Both the position numbers and the translations under genes were made by a program. The notes below the pieces were generated by a model. The model made no database searches. It saw only the letters and a list, made by a program, of their open reading frames with translations, and had not been told where the DNA came from. Of a DNA stretch of 64,000 bases, positions 18,382 to 27,378 are shown piece after piece. This DNA is from an uncultured Sediminibacterium sp. (GTDB taxonomy: Bacteria; Bacteroidota; Bacteroidia; Chitinophagales; Chitinophagaceae), in contig NZ_CAMLMJ010000008.1 of assembly GCF_946481145.1 (NCBI RefSeq), forward strand, positions 70,678-134,677, in the 5' to 3' direction. The first letter of the stretch is position 1. Each line of letters opens with the position of its first letter.

Positions 18382-20490
18382 TTATGCGAATGTTATCTCA
18401 TCCGCAAACGGCATTTTTCTGAAACGTTTTCCTGTGGCAGCAAACAAGGCATTAGCCAGTGCCGGGGCAATTGGTGGTAATCCCGGCTCTCCCAAACCTG
18501 TTGGATCCTCTTCTGATGGCACAAATCCTACCACAACATCCAAAGGCGTATTCTTCATCCTGACAAAATTATAAGGCCCGAAATTGGTCTGCATAGCTGC
18601 ACCCTGCTGGAATGTTAGTTTTGTGTACATGGCATGACCAAGTCCATCTACCACTGCACCCTGTACCTGATTTTCTGCACCACTCAGGTTAACTACTTTA
18701 CCACAATTCACCGCACAATACACTTTGGTGACTCTCGGCTTGCCTTTATCCATTTTTATTTCAACTACCTGTGCTACATAACTATTAAAAGAAAACCAGG
18801 TAGAAAATCCACGATACGTATTGGCTGGTGTTTTACCCCAATTACTCATTTTCGCCACCAACTCCACAACACTGATAAATTTATCCGGATCATATGCGAG
18901 TCTGCCTACGGGTTGCTCTTTAGCCTTCCTGAATAACTCGAGTCTGAACGCTACCGGATCTTTTTTCAATTCCGTTGCTACTTCATCCATAAAACTCTCG
19001 TTGGCAAATGCCTGCACATTATGTGTTGGTGCTCTCCATGGCCCTGTAGGAATATTGGTTGGCAAACTATGACTTTCAATGCGAAGATTTTTTAAAGCTC
19101 CAGCGGGGTAAGTATCCGGACTTCTGCCATTGCTCAAACAGGCAAAAGACTGTTGCCATGCTTCGAGGTTTCCGTCTTTGATGGCTGCTTTAAAACGAAA
19201 CATTCCACTGGCGCGATAAAAATCGTTTTGCATATCATCTTCACGGGTCCACTGAACCTGTACCGGACACTGTGCTGCCTGAGAAATGAGTGCCGCCTCG
19301 ATTCCATTATCGGGTCTGAGTTTTCTTCCAAAGCCCCCGCCCTGCCTTGGTAATCCAAGGGCAATATTTGCAACGGGAATATTCAACTCCCTCGCAACTG
19401 ATGAAACCAGGTTTTGTGGAACCTGTGTAGGTCCATATAGTTCAGCCTTCCCGTCTCTCACATCTGCATAAAAATTCAAAGGCTCCATTTGGGCATGGGA
19501 TAATACCGGTACTTCATAATACACATCTAACTGTTTTGTTGCAGCAGACATGGCAGTATCTACATCACCATCATTGCGGTTTGGCGTTGCCGCAGGTTTG
19601 TTTAATAATTCCCTGAAACTTTTATCATGATCAGTCGTACTTTCCAACTTTGCGGCATCTTCCCAATTGATCTTTAATGCATTTCTACCTTTTATCGCAG
19701 CCCAGGTTGATGAGGCTAATACCGCCACACTATTTTTAACCTGCACTACCTTCTTTACTCCATTAACTTTCAATGCTGCACTATCATCGAAAGACTGTAG
19801 TTTTTTTCCATGTGCAGGTGGTCGGGCAACTACCGCGAATAACATCCCCTCTCTTCTTGTATCTATGCCAAACAAAGGTTTCCCTGTTACGATGGCTTTT
19901 GCATCTACATCTTTTACCTTGGTACCGATGAGTGTAAAATCTTTTGCCTCTTTCAAAGGAATATTCGCCGGTATGGGCATAGATGCTGCCTTACTGGCTA
20001 ACTCACCATAAGAAAGTTTTTTTCCGGAAGTTTTATTCACCACAAAACCTCCTTCAGCATAACAATCTGCTGCTGCAACTCCCCATGTATCTGCCGCTGC
20101 TGCTATTAATAAAACACGTGCGGTAGCACCTGCTTTTCTGAGGGGTGCATAACGGCTACGGATAGCTCCGCTTCCACCTGTGGTTTGACTACCGTATTTC
20201 GCATCCAATGGTGCAATTTCTACTTCCACTTTTTGCCAGTCAACATTCATCTCTTCTGCAATCAGCATCACCAATGAAGTTTTTACACCCTGACCAATTT
20301 CAGGATTGGGCGCAAGCAGGGTTATTTTACCGTCAGGTGTGATTTTAATAAAAGCATTTGGCGTAAATGCGGTATCCTCCAATTGTTCTTCCTGATTGCG
20401 GCCCAAAGATGAGAACCCTACCAGCATACCGCCACCAGCGATCATGCTTACCCTTAGGAAATTTCTTCTGCTTACTGATGGTATACTCAT
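18382..20490 (-). CDS. Molybdopterin-dependent oxidoreductase large subunit (IorB-like), copy 1
   Basis: A 702-residue large subunit of the xanthine dehydrogenase family, closest in layout to isoquinoline 1-oxidoreductase beta. A twin-arginine signal ([15 protein letters not shown], residues 7-21) implies folded export to the periplasm. Molybdopterin-binding regions include [35 protein letters not shown] and a C-terminal [20 protein letters not shown] with the active-site Glu in GEPG. The start overlaps the end of the 2Fe-2S gene by four bases (ATGA-type coupling). It is the last gene of the molybdenum block. The true substrate (N-heterocycle or aldehyde) is unknown. Confidence 0.9.
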   Translation of the reverse strand: MSIPSVSRRNFLRVSMIAGGGMLVGFSSLGRNQEEQLEDTAFTPNAFIKITPDGKITLLAPNPEIGQGVKTSLVMLIAEEMNVDWQKVEVEIAPLDAKYGSQTTGGSGAIRSRYAPLRKAGATARVLLIAAAADTWGVAAADCYAEGGFVVNKTSGKKLSYGELASKAASMPIPANIPLKEAKDFTLIGTKVKDVDAKAIVTGKPLFGIDTRREGMLFAVVARPPAHGKKLQSFDDSAALKVNGVKKVVQVKNSVAVLASSTWAAIKGRNALKINWEDAAKLESTTDHDKSFRELLNKPAATPNRNDGDVDTAMSAATKQLDVYYEVPVLSHAQMEPLNFYADVRDGKAELYGPTQVPQNLVSSVARELNIPVANIALGLPRQGGGFGRKLRPDNGIEAALISQAAQCPVQVQWTREDDMQNDFYRASGMFRFKAAIKDGNLEAWQQSFACLSNGRSPDTYPAGALKNLRIESHSLPTNIPTGPWRAPTHNVQAFANESFMDEVATELKKDPVAFRLELFRKAKEQPVGRLAYDPDKFISVVELVAKMSNWGKTPANTYRGFSTWFSFNSYVAQVVEIKMDKGKPRVTKVYCAVNCGKVVNLSGAENQVQGAVVDGLGHAMYTKLTFQQGAAMQTNFGPYNFVRMKNTPLDVVVGFVPSEEDPTGLGEPGLPPIAPALANALFAATGKRFRKMPFADEITFA

Positions 20491-20951
20491 AACTTACCTC
20501 CTTTTGATGCAGCCAGGTGAATGGCTTTACGTATGCGAACATTGGTACCGCAACGGCAAATATTGGTGATGGTTGAATCAATTTCTTCGTCGCTTGGATT
20601 AGGATTTTTCTTCAGCAATGCCACAGCCGCCATGATCTGCCCCGACTGACAATAACCACATTGTGCAACATCCATTTCTACCCAGGCCTGCTGCACCGGA
20701 TGGTCTCCTTTTTCACTCAATCCTTCAATGGTTATTACTTTACCAGTACCTATGGCTGCTATTGGTAACTGACAGGAACGTGCCGGACTACCATTTAGAT
20801 GTACGGTACATGCACCACATTGCGCAACACCACAACCATATTTGGTACCTACTAAATTCAAATGATCTCTTAATACCCATAATAATGGGGTATCAGCATC
20901 TGCTTCAACAGATACTTGTTTGTTGTTTACTGTTAAAGTATATTTTGGCAT
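20487..20951 (-). CDS. 2Fe-2S subunit of molybdenum hydroxylase (IorA-like), copy 1
   Basis: A 154-residue small subunit carrying two 2Fe-2S clusters that pass electrons from the molybdenum centre. The N-terminal ferredoxin-like part has [17 protein letters not shown] (about residues 37-53) with the fourth Cys in RSCQLP, and the C-terminal helical part has [11 protein letters not shown] and ICRCGT. It has no signal peptide and presumably is carried out by the twin-arginine partner encoded just downstream, with which it overlaps by four bases. It lies 128 bp after the MoaC-MogA gene. Confidence 0.93.
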   Translation of the reverse strand: MPKYTLTVNNKQVSVEADADTPLLWVLRDHLNLVGTKYGCGVAQCGACTVHLNGSPARSCQLPIAAIGTGKVITIEGLSEKGDHPVQQAWVEMDVAQCGYCQSGQIMAAVALLKKNPNPSDEEIDSTITNICRCGTNVRIRKAIHLAASKGGKL

Positions 20952-21079
20952 AAAAGTGAAGGATTTAACGCTTGTGTAAACTAAGCATATTCATAGAAAA
21001 AGAAAAGTCTAATACCTTAAAATCGGTCAATCCCCTTTCCAAACAACTGTTTCACAAGAATGTTTACTAATTGGCAACC

Positions 21080-21991
21080 CTAGCTATGACGCTCGCCTTT
21101 TGCAACTGAAAACAAATGCAATACCTGCGGGAAAATAGCATCCATTGTTTCCTTCACCCCTTTTACAGAACCAGGAAGCGTAATTACCAGCGTGTTTTTA
21201 ACATAACCCGCTACTCCTCTCGACAACATAGCATAAGGAGTTCTTTGTTGTCCATAATTCCTGGCTACTTCCATAATACCGGGAACCTGTCTGTCTAATA
21301 AAGGTTCAATAGCATCAGGTGTAACATCTCTTGGAGAAAGTCCTGTACCTCCCGTAAACAAAACAAGTTGTATATCATCCTGTACATGAGCATGCAACAG
21401 GTCCTGTATTTGTTGCACATTATCCGGTAATACAGTATATGCTTTTACCTGTAAACCCAATTGTTCCATCCTTTGAACAATTGACTTACCTGATTGATCT
21501 TCCGCTTTGCCTGCCGATACAGCATCGGAACAAACCACCACTGCACAAGTAACTGATCCTGCCTCAACTGGTAAACGATCAGACTTACCTCCTTTTTTCT
21601 CCACCAATCTGATATTGGTAATTTCAACACCTTTATCCAAAGGCTTGAGCATATCATACATAGTAAGAGCCGTAACAGCAGCTCCATGCATGGCTTCCAC
21701 TTCTACACCGGTTTTATAGATGGTATGCACTTCCACAGTTACCTGAATAGTCAACCCAATTATATCATGTCTGATGGCAGCAAATTCTATGGGCAAAGGA
21801 TGGCAATCAGGAATCACATCACTCGTTTTCTTGATGGCCAATAATCCGGCAGCTCTGGAAAATTCAAATACATCACCTTTAGGAACCTGTTTATTCCTGA
21901 TGGCATCAATCGTCTCCTGTTTTGAAACAGTAATCGTAGCTGATGCGATGGCTTGTCTGAGTGTATTCGATTTCGATGTTATATCTACCAT
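21080..21991 (-). CDS. MoaC-MogA/MoaB fusion, molybdenum cofactor biosynthesis
   Basis: A 303-residue bifunctional protein. The N-terminal half is MoaC (cyclic pyranopterin monophosphate synthase): TSDVIPDCHPLPIEF (about residues 57-71) and VEVEAMHGAAVTALTMYDML (about 98-117). The C-terminal half (about 145-303) is a MogA/MoaB adenylyltransferase domain with VVCSDAVSAGKAEDQSG and the molybdopterin-binding LFTGGTGLSPRDVTPDAI. The linker contains KKGGKSDR. The ATG used sits two bases after the moaE stop region; an upstream start would overlap moaE. This fusion is known in Bacteroidota. Confidence 0.93.
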   Translation of the reverse strand: MVDITSKSNTLRQAIASATITVSKQETIDAIRNKQVPKGDVFEFSRAAGLLAIKKTSDVIPDCHPLPIEFAAIRHDIIGLTIQVTVEVHTIYKTGVEVEAMHGAAVTALTMYDMLKPLDKGVEITNIRLVEKKGGKSDRLPVEAGSVTCAVVVCSDAVSAGKAEDQSGKSIVQRMEQLGLQVKAYTVLPDNVQQIQDLLHAHVQDDIQLVLFTGGTGLSPRDVTPDAIEPLLDRQVPGIMEVARNYGQQRTPYAMLSRGVAGYVKNTLVITLPGSVKGVKETMDAIFPQVLHLFSVAKGERHS

Positions 21992-21993
21992 AA

Positions 21994-22443
21994 TTATTGA
22001 TTCACTTTCCACTGATGTGTTTCGTCTGTAAATATCTCGGCACCCCATACCGGCAATTCCGCCTTTATCCTTTCCACCAATTCATTACAAGCTTCTATTG
22101 CAGGCTTTCGATGAGCAGATGAAGTAAATACAAACAAACATATTTCCCCAACAGCAACCCTGCCTAAACTATGGTAAACATGCATACACGTAAGTGGATA
22201 TTTCTCAAATACTGATTCACGGATTTCATGCATTTTCTGCAAAGCCATTTCCTCATAGCTGGTATATTCTATTGCTGCAACCTGCTTCCCATTTATTTCA
22301 TCAGCCCTAACCTGACCAAGAAAAATGCTATGTCCGCCGATATTTGTCTTCGAACTGTGCTTTTGAATACTGTCTGCAATAAATGCAGCAGGAATAGCAC
22401 CCTGCAGGAAAATATTTTTAATTTTTGTCTCTTTCATACTCAT
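21994..22443 (-). CDS. moaE: Molybdopterin synthase catalytic subunit
   Basis: A 149-residue MoaE, which transfers two sulfurs from the MoaD thiocarboxylate onto cPMP. Conserved stretches are HSIFLGQVRADEINGK, AIEYTSYEEMALQ, HSLGRVAVGEICLFV and SSAHRKPAIEACNELVERIK. The Lys equivalent to E. coli Lys119 is present (RIKAELPVW), but the position seven residues later, Lys126 in E. coli, is Gly here (PVWGAEIF). It begins directly after the moeB stop codon, and its own stop is two bases before the MoaC-MogA start, so translation is tightly coupled. Confidence 0.92.
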   Translation of the reverse strand: MSMKETKIKNIFLQGAIPAAFIADSIQKHSSKTNIGGHSIFLGQVRADEINGKQVAAIEYTSYEEMALQKMHEIRESVFEKYPLTCMHVYHSLGRVAVGEICLFVFTSSAHRKPAIEACNELVERIKAELPVWGAEIFTDETHQWKVNQ

Positions 22444-22444
22444 A

Positions 22445-23569
22445 CTACTTCCATTCGCGAAACTGTTTCCAGGCAAGAATACCTCCCTGTAAACTTACTA
22501 TAGTTTTTGACTTATCCAGTACCTGCGCTAATTGACTTACTGCCTGCCGGCTCCTTTTACCTGACTGACAAAATACAACAATCTTCTGTTGGGTAAGCAC
22601 CTGATAGTCTGTTAATAGTTTTGTAAGTGGTATTCTGTAGTGTTCAAATTCATTTACTGCGGGTAATTCGTGCAATTCTCTTACATCCACTATGGCCATA
22701 TCATCCAAACCAAGCCAATCTTCAAAAGTAGTCGCATCTATTTCGTTTGTCACAGGCAAAGCATTACAGAGCCAGTTATAATCAGTTTGTTCGAATGCAG
22801 CAATATCTTTAGGAATAAGCTCATGCGTATGCTTAACAGGGAGAATGTTAACCGTGTAAAACTGATTACTCATCGCATTAAAAGTAAGCAACTGATTCAC
22901 CAATGGTGTTCCCAGTCCGGTTAGCAGCTTAATGACTTCATTAGCCTGCATGGAACCGATAATACCGGGCAATACTCCTACCACCCCCGCATCTGCACAA
23001 TTTAATACTTCAGTTTCTTGCGGTGGTTGGGGAAACAGGTCTCTGTAATTTGAAGATCTTTCCCCATTTTCAAGCATATAATTAAATACTGCCACCTGCC
23101 CTTCAAACCTCGAAACAGCTCCATACACAAGCACTTTATTCATCAGCACACAGGCGTCATTGATCATATACCTGGTAGCAAAATTGTCTGAGCCATCCAG
23201 TACAATATCAAAGTCGGCCAGCACTTCCAAAAGATTTGAACTCGTCAATATTTTCGGAAAAACCTGTATATCTATTTCGGGATTTAATGCACGCAAATAA
23301 AAGGCTGCCGTTTCTGCTTTGTTTTTACCTATATCATTGGTTTGAAATAAAATCTGTCGATGCAAATTACTCAACGACACAGTATCACCATCTGCAATAC
23401 CAATAACACCTACGCCCGCACCAGTTAAATATTGTAGTGCCGGACAGCCAAGTCCACCAGCCCCAATTACCAGCACCCGGGCTTCAGACAATTGCTGTTG
23501 GGCAGCAATCCCAAACCCCGGTAGCATCATTTGACGCTGGTAACGTTCATATGAAAATGTTTTATTCAT
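22445..23569 (-). CDS. moeB: MoeB/ThiF-type adenylyltransferase with C-terminal rhodanese domain
   Basis: A 374-residue protein joining an E1-like adenylyltransferase to a rhodanese domain. The first part has RYQRQMMLPGFG, the ATP-binding VLVIGAGGLGCPALQYLTG and LDGSDNFATRYMINDAC. The last about 100 residues form a rhodanese domain with the active-site loop VVFCQSGKRSR. Together they would activate the MoaD C-terminus and supply sulfur as a persulfide. The CxxC zinc motif found in E. coli MoeB is absent: the segment reads SSNYRDLFPQPP. One base separates it from both moaD and moaE. Confidence 0.92.
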   Translation of the reverse strand: MNKTFSYERYQRQMMLPGFGIAAQQQLSEARVLVIGAGGLGCPALQYLTGAGVGVIGIADGDTVSLSNLHRQILFQTNDIGKNKAETAAFYLRALNPEIDIQVFPKILTSSNLLEVLADFDIVLDGSDNFATRYMINDACVLMNKVLVYGAVSRFEGQVAVFNYMLENGERSSNYRDLFPQPPQETEVLNCADAGVVGVLPGIIGSMQANEVIKLLTGLGTPLVNQLLTFNAMSNQFYTVNILPVKHTHELIPKDIAAFEQTDYNWLCNALPVTNEIDATTFEDWLGLDDMAIVDVRELHELPAVNEFEHYRIPLTKLLTDYQVLTQQKIVVFCQSGKRSRQAVSQLAQVLDKSKTIVSLQGGILAWKQFREWK

Positions 23570-23570
23570 A

Positions 23571-23804
23571 TTATCCTCCTGAGAATGGTGGCAATAATGC
23601 AACAATGCTGTTTTCCTTTAATACACTGTTTTCTTTTATTATCTCCTGGTTAATGGCCACCACAAATTTCGCTCCATTCAGCACAGGGTATTTCTCTTTC
23701 AGGGCGGCTATTAAAGATGCTGAATCCACAAAACCTTCCATACTGATTCGTGCCGTACCAATCAGCTCAACAAGTTGTCCAAATAAAAGAATCTCTGTTT
23801 TCAT
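23571..23804 (-). CDS. moaD: Molybdopterin synthase sulfur carrier subunit
   Basis: A 77-residue ubiquitin-fold protein ending in the required Gly-Gly (LLPPFSGG), whose terminal carboxylate is adenylated by MoeB and then thiolated. The N-terminal EILLFGQLVELIG and central VVAINQEII strands fit MoaD. It is encoded directly before its activating enzyme and its partner MoaE in one run of coupled genes. Confidence 0.94.
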   Translation of the reverse strand: MKTEILLFGQLVELIGTARISMEGFVDSASLIAALKEKYPVLNGAKFVVAINQEIIKENSVLKENSIVALLPPFSGG

Positions 23805-23840
23805 ATCATCTGCTTAATCAAATGAATATTCCTGTATAAT

Positions 23841-24578
23841 TCAGGCTCCTGTAAACAATAATTTATACGCGGCTATCACTAACACAACGGCCAATATCTT
23901 TTTCATCACGGTTTGTTTAAATTTCATAGCACCAAAATAAGCCCCTACAACTCCTCCTGCAAATGCAATACCTACATATGCATACATATCTGAACTGAAC
24001 GCAATCCCTTTTGTTAACTGTCCCAATAATCCCGATACAGAATTCAAAAAAATAAAGAGCGCACTAATGGCAGCAGTTTGCTTTTGATCCGTCCAATGAA
24101 ACAAAATCAACAGTGGTGATAAAATAATTCCGCCACCAATTCCTATCATACCCGATAGTAAACCAATGGTGCCACCCATTAATAAAGCTCCAGTAAAATT
24201 AGCCTGCTTTAATTCCTGTTCTGCTTTTTTTACAGGCATCAACATGCGTATAACAGAAAAAACCAGCAGTACCCCAAGTATCTTTTTATAAATGAATGAA
24301 TCAATGGTGATCAACCCTCCCACAAATGCCATTGGCACTGATGCCAAAGCCAATGGGAGAAACACTTTCCACACAAAATGCTTACCCCGGTAAAACTGAA
24401 GAAATGCGGTAAGTGAAACAAAGAGATTAAGTAATAGAGCTGTTGGTTTCATTACTTCCGGAGCTATACTGAATATAGCCATCAGTGCTAAATACCCACT
24501 CGCACCTCCATGCCCTACCGAGGCATAGAGAAATGCAATTACCAGTAATAAAATATAAAATAAGAATACGCTATCCAT
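23841..24578 (-). CDS. TauE/SafE family permease
   Basis: A 245-residue membrane protein with about eight hydrophobic segments and the duplicated TauE/SafE pattern: FLYASVGHGGASGYLALMA near the N-terminus and GMIGIGGGIILSPLLILF in the second half (about residues 140-157). Family members export or import sulfite, sulfoacetate and similar anions. It lies inside the molybdenum cofactor genes, eight bases after moeA, so a role in moving a sulfur compound or oxyanion linked to the cofactor is possible but only inferred. No ModABC transporter is in the window. Confidence 0.88.
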   Translation of the reverse strand: MDSVFLFYILLLVIAFLYASVGHGGASGYLALMAIFSIAPEVMKPTALLLNLFVSLTAFLQFYRGKHFVWKVFLPLALASVPMAFVGGLITIDSFIYKKILGVLLVFSVIRMLMPVKKAEQELKQANFTGALLMGGTIGLLSGMIGIGGGIILSPLLILFHWTDQKQTAAISALFIFLNSVSGLLGQLTKGIAFSSDMYAYVGIAFAGGVVGAYFGAMKFKQTVMKKILAVVLVIAAYKLLFTGA

Positions 24579-24586
24579 GCTGACGA

Positions 24587-25771
24587 TTATACAGGTAAGA
24601 GATGAATAGTTACTAATGCTCCTTCCTCACAAACTGTTATATCTTCCGGTATTTCAATCAAACAGTTTGCTGTTGCAAAAGATCTCATCCGATATGATTC
24701 CTGTGCTGCAAGCTGTGAAACTTTTTCTCCATCATAATAGCCTTTCAGAAAATGTGTAAGTCCGGTATTTTTTTTGAATGACCCGGCTAATGGTACCTTT
24801 TGCACCGGCAGCGCAGTTTTGCCAGTAATCATGGAGGAGATAACTGGTAATACATACATATAAAAACAGGTAAGTACTGAAGACGGGTTTCCCGGCAATC
24901 CAAACACCAATTTTTGTGCTTTCGTTCCAAAAAAAAAGGGTTTTCCTGGTTTTTGTTTTAGTTTATGAAACTGTTTGGTAATATCGCATCGCTGTGCTGC
25001 TTCCAGTACAAAATCATAATCACCCACACTAACTCCACCTGTCAACAGTATAATATCACTTTCCTGAATAGCTTCCTGCAATTGTCGGGTAAGCAACTCT
25101 AAAACATCTGGTGCTTTGCGTATTTGTATATCAGTTAACCCAGCTTGTTGCAATACGGCTGTTAGTGTATAAGAGTTTGCATCATACACCTGCCCATATT
25201 CAAGTTTCTCACCGGGCATTTGCAATTCATTTCCGGTAATGATAATGGTAACTTTTGGCCGACAGGGAACGGGTACCTGCGTAATACCCATACCAGCAAG
25301 AAAACCAAGGGCAGCAGGGCTTAATATTGTACCCGCAGCCAATGCCAGTTCTCCTGCCTTTACTTCTGATCCCTGCAACCGAACATTACTACCGCGCAAT
25401 AACTGATCGTCCAATATTGTTAACCTGCCATTGGTAATATGTACTTTTTCCTGCATCACCACGGTATCAGCCCCATTGGGTACCGCAGCTCCGGTAAAAA
25501 TACGTACCGCATTTACCGGCTCCACCGTGAAGACTGTTTGATTTCCCGCAGCCATCTCTCCTTTTACTTCCAGTAGAAGATTATCTTTCCAATTATCATA
25601 ACTAAATGCATATCCATCCATAGATGACTGAGGATAAGCTGGTATGTCTACCGGAGCAATAATATCTGCCGATAACCTCAGCCCAACAGCATCCTGCAGT
25701 TTCATCTCTACAGTTGAAACTGACGGAATATTTTGTTGAATGATTGTTCTGGCTTCTGATACACTGATCAT
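24587..25771 (-). CDS. moeA: Molybdopterin molybdenumtransferase
   Basis: A 394-residue MoeA, which inserts molybdate into adenylylated molybdopterin. Recognisable are SMDGYAFSYDNWK (about residues 49-61), GAAVPNGADTVVMQEKV, the MPT-binding domain with VTIIITGNELQMPGEKL and ILLTGGVSVGDYDFV, and GKPFFFGTKAQKLVFGLPGNPSSV. Length is normal. It is placed between moaA and the TauE/SafE gene with short spacers, all on the same strand. Confidence 0.95.
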   Translation of the reverse strand: MISVSEARTIIQQNIPSVSTVEMKLQDAVGLRLSADIIAPVDIPAYPQSSMDGYAFSYDNWKDNLLLEVKGEMAAGNQTVFTVEPVNAVRIFTGAAVPNGADTVVMQEKVHITNGRLTILDDQLLRGSNVRLQGSEVKAGELALAAGTILSPAALGFLAGMGITQVPVPCRPKVTIIITGNELQMPGEKLEYGQVYDANSYTLTAVLQQAGLTDIQIRKAPDVLELLTRQLQEAIQESDIILLTGGVSVGDYDFVLEAAQRCDITKQFHKLKQKPGKPFFFGTKAQKLVFGLPGNPSSVLTCFYMYVLPVISSMITGKTALPVQKVPLAGSFKKNTGLTHFLKGYYDGEKVSQLAAQESYRMRSFATANCLIEIPEDITVCEEGALVTIHLLPV

Positions 25772-25801
25772 AGTCTGTCGAAATATTTATCAATCGGTTG
25801 A

Positions 25802-26782
25802 TTAACCACCAATGGTGATCATACTTCTGTTTTTAATACTATCGGCTTCCAGCTTTGCATAATCTTCTGTAAACTGACCACCTAGTTTTGCCGCTTTTGC
25901 CGCAATGGATTGATGAATCAAAGGCAATACAGCATCGCCGTTTCTTAATGGCGTCAATAAGTCTATTTCATCTTTTGAGAACAGGCAGTTTTTAATTTTC
26001 CCATCGGCTGTTAGCCTGATACGATTGCAATCGCCACAGAAATGCGCACTCATGGTACTGATAACGGCAAATGTACCCTGATGCCCAGGCACCATAAATT
26101 TTTTCGCAGTATCATGTTTATCGGACTGCAGCGGTATAAAATCAAATTTTTCACCGATTACACCTAACATTTCATCCATGGTAAAAACCTTATCGCTGTT
26201 CCAGCTGTTGCCGCTGAAGGGCATGAACTCAATAAATCGCACATGAATAGGATGGTCTTTTGTCCAGGTAATAAAATCATTGATTTCCGAATCATTGATA
26301 CCCCGCATAACAACTACATTCACTTTCGTATGAAAGCCATTTACGATCATCAGTTCAATATTTTTTTGAACTATTTCAAACTGATCACGCTTTGTCAGCA
26401 ATTGAAATTTATCTGACTGTAAAGTATCCAAACTGATATTGACAGACTTCACATCAGCTTCCTTTAACACATCCACAAAATCATGCAGGCGGGTTCCATT
26501 GGTGGTAATGGTTAAGGTTACAGGTAATGCTGCAAGTCTTCTGATGATTTCCTTTGCATCTTTCCTAACCAATGGCTCACCACCGGTAAGTCTGATTTTA
26601 TTGACTCCCTGGCTAACAAATATTTTTGCCAGGGCTTCGATCTCCTCTACCTGCATCAGTTGTTGTGCAGACGCAAAGTCATATTCATCCTCCGGCATAC
26701 AATAAAAGCAACGAAGATTACAATTATCCGTCAGCGAAATCCTTAAATAATTATGAACCCTATGATGCGTATCTACAATCAT
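25802..26782 (-). CDS. moaA: GTP 3',8-cyclase
   Basis: A 326-residue radical-SAM enzyme that catalyses the first step from GTP towards cPMP. The N-terminal 4Fe-4S site is DNCNLRCFYCMPEDEYDF (CxxxCxxC), with KIRLTGGEPLVRKD following. The C-terminal second cluster is seen in HFCGDCNRIRLTADGKIKNC. The protein ends with Gly-Gly (MITIGG), which MoaA needs for catalysis. Four bases separate it from the upstream nucleotidyltransferase gene. Confidence 0.97.
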   Translation of the reverse strand: MIVDTHHRVHNYLRISLTDNCNLRCFYCMPEDEYDFASAQQLMQVEEIEALAKIFVSQGVNKIRLTGGEPLVRKDAKEIIRRLAALPVTLTITTNGTRLHDFVDVLKEADVKSVNISLDTLQSDKFQLLTKRDQFEIVQKNIELMIVNGFHTKVNVVVMRGINDSEINDFITWTKDHPIHVRFIEFMPFSGNSWNSDKVFTMDEMLGVIGEKFDFIPLQSDKHDTAKKFMVPGHQGTFAVISTMSAHFCGDCNRIRLTADGKIKNCLFSKDEIDLLTPLRNGDAVLPLIHQSIAAKAAKLGGQFTEDYAKLEADSIKNRSMITIGG

Positions 26783-26786
26783 GTTT

Positions 26787-27371
26787 TTACAATTTAATCA
26801 ACCCTTCATAATCTTCTGCTGTATCGATATCGATACTTCCAAGTGGAAAGTTAACCAATCCAACCCGTTGCGCATCTTTCTTTAGTAATTGTCTTGCCCC
26901 TTTATCACCGCTTAAAGCCATTAATTCACCGAAGACTGATTGATGAAATAATACAGGCGTGCCAATAGTATCAGCATATTTACAGGCTATCATTGGTTGA
27001 TTGGTTCGCATTTGTAAGTCAATCATTTCCCTGAATAATTCAGCAGTAATAAAGGGCTGATCACATACTGTTATGATCAATTTATCTACTGTTGGATAAT
27101 CGCTGACCAGCCTATCTATTCCACAATGAATGGAGCTTGCCATACCCTCTTCCCATTTTGAATTAGAAAGAGATATAATCCCACCTTGCTCCAACCTTTC
27201 AGCATGATCAGCCTGTACAACCAAAACAGGACCCGAAGCAAGTTCTTTAGCTGTTTCAATAATTCTGTTGAGCAGCGTCTGTTCCTTAAATACAAGCTGC
27301 TGCTTGGGTCTGCCGAGTCTTTTTGATGCTCCGGCAGCTAAAATCAATACAGCAGTTTCCTTGTTTTTCAT
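26787..27371 (-). CDS. MobA-like molybdenum cofactor nucleotidyltransferase
   Basis: A 194-residue NTP transferase of the MobA/MocA group. The N-terminal VLILAAGASKRLGRPKQQLV (residues 8-27) is the nucleotide-binding loop. Later parts are SKWEEGMASSIHCGIDRL and IITVCDQPFITAELFREMI. Because the block encodes xanthine-dehydrogenase-type enzymes and XdhC, CTP transfer (MocA, making MCD) is more likely than GTP transfer (MobA), but sequence alone does not settle it. It sits between xdhC and moaA with spacers of seven and four bases. Confidence 0.88.
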   Translation of the reverse strand: MKNKETAVLILAAGASKRLGRPKQQLVFKEQTLLNRIIETAKELASGPVLVVQADHAERLEQGGIISLSNSKWEEGMASSIHCGIDRLVSDYPTVDKLIITVCDQPFITAELFREMIDLQMRTNQPMIACKYADTIGTPVLFHQSVFGELMALSGDKGARQLLKKDAQRVGLVNFPLGSIDIDTAEDYEGLIKL

Positions 27372-27378
27372 GAATGAA

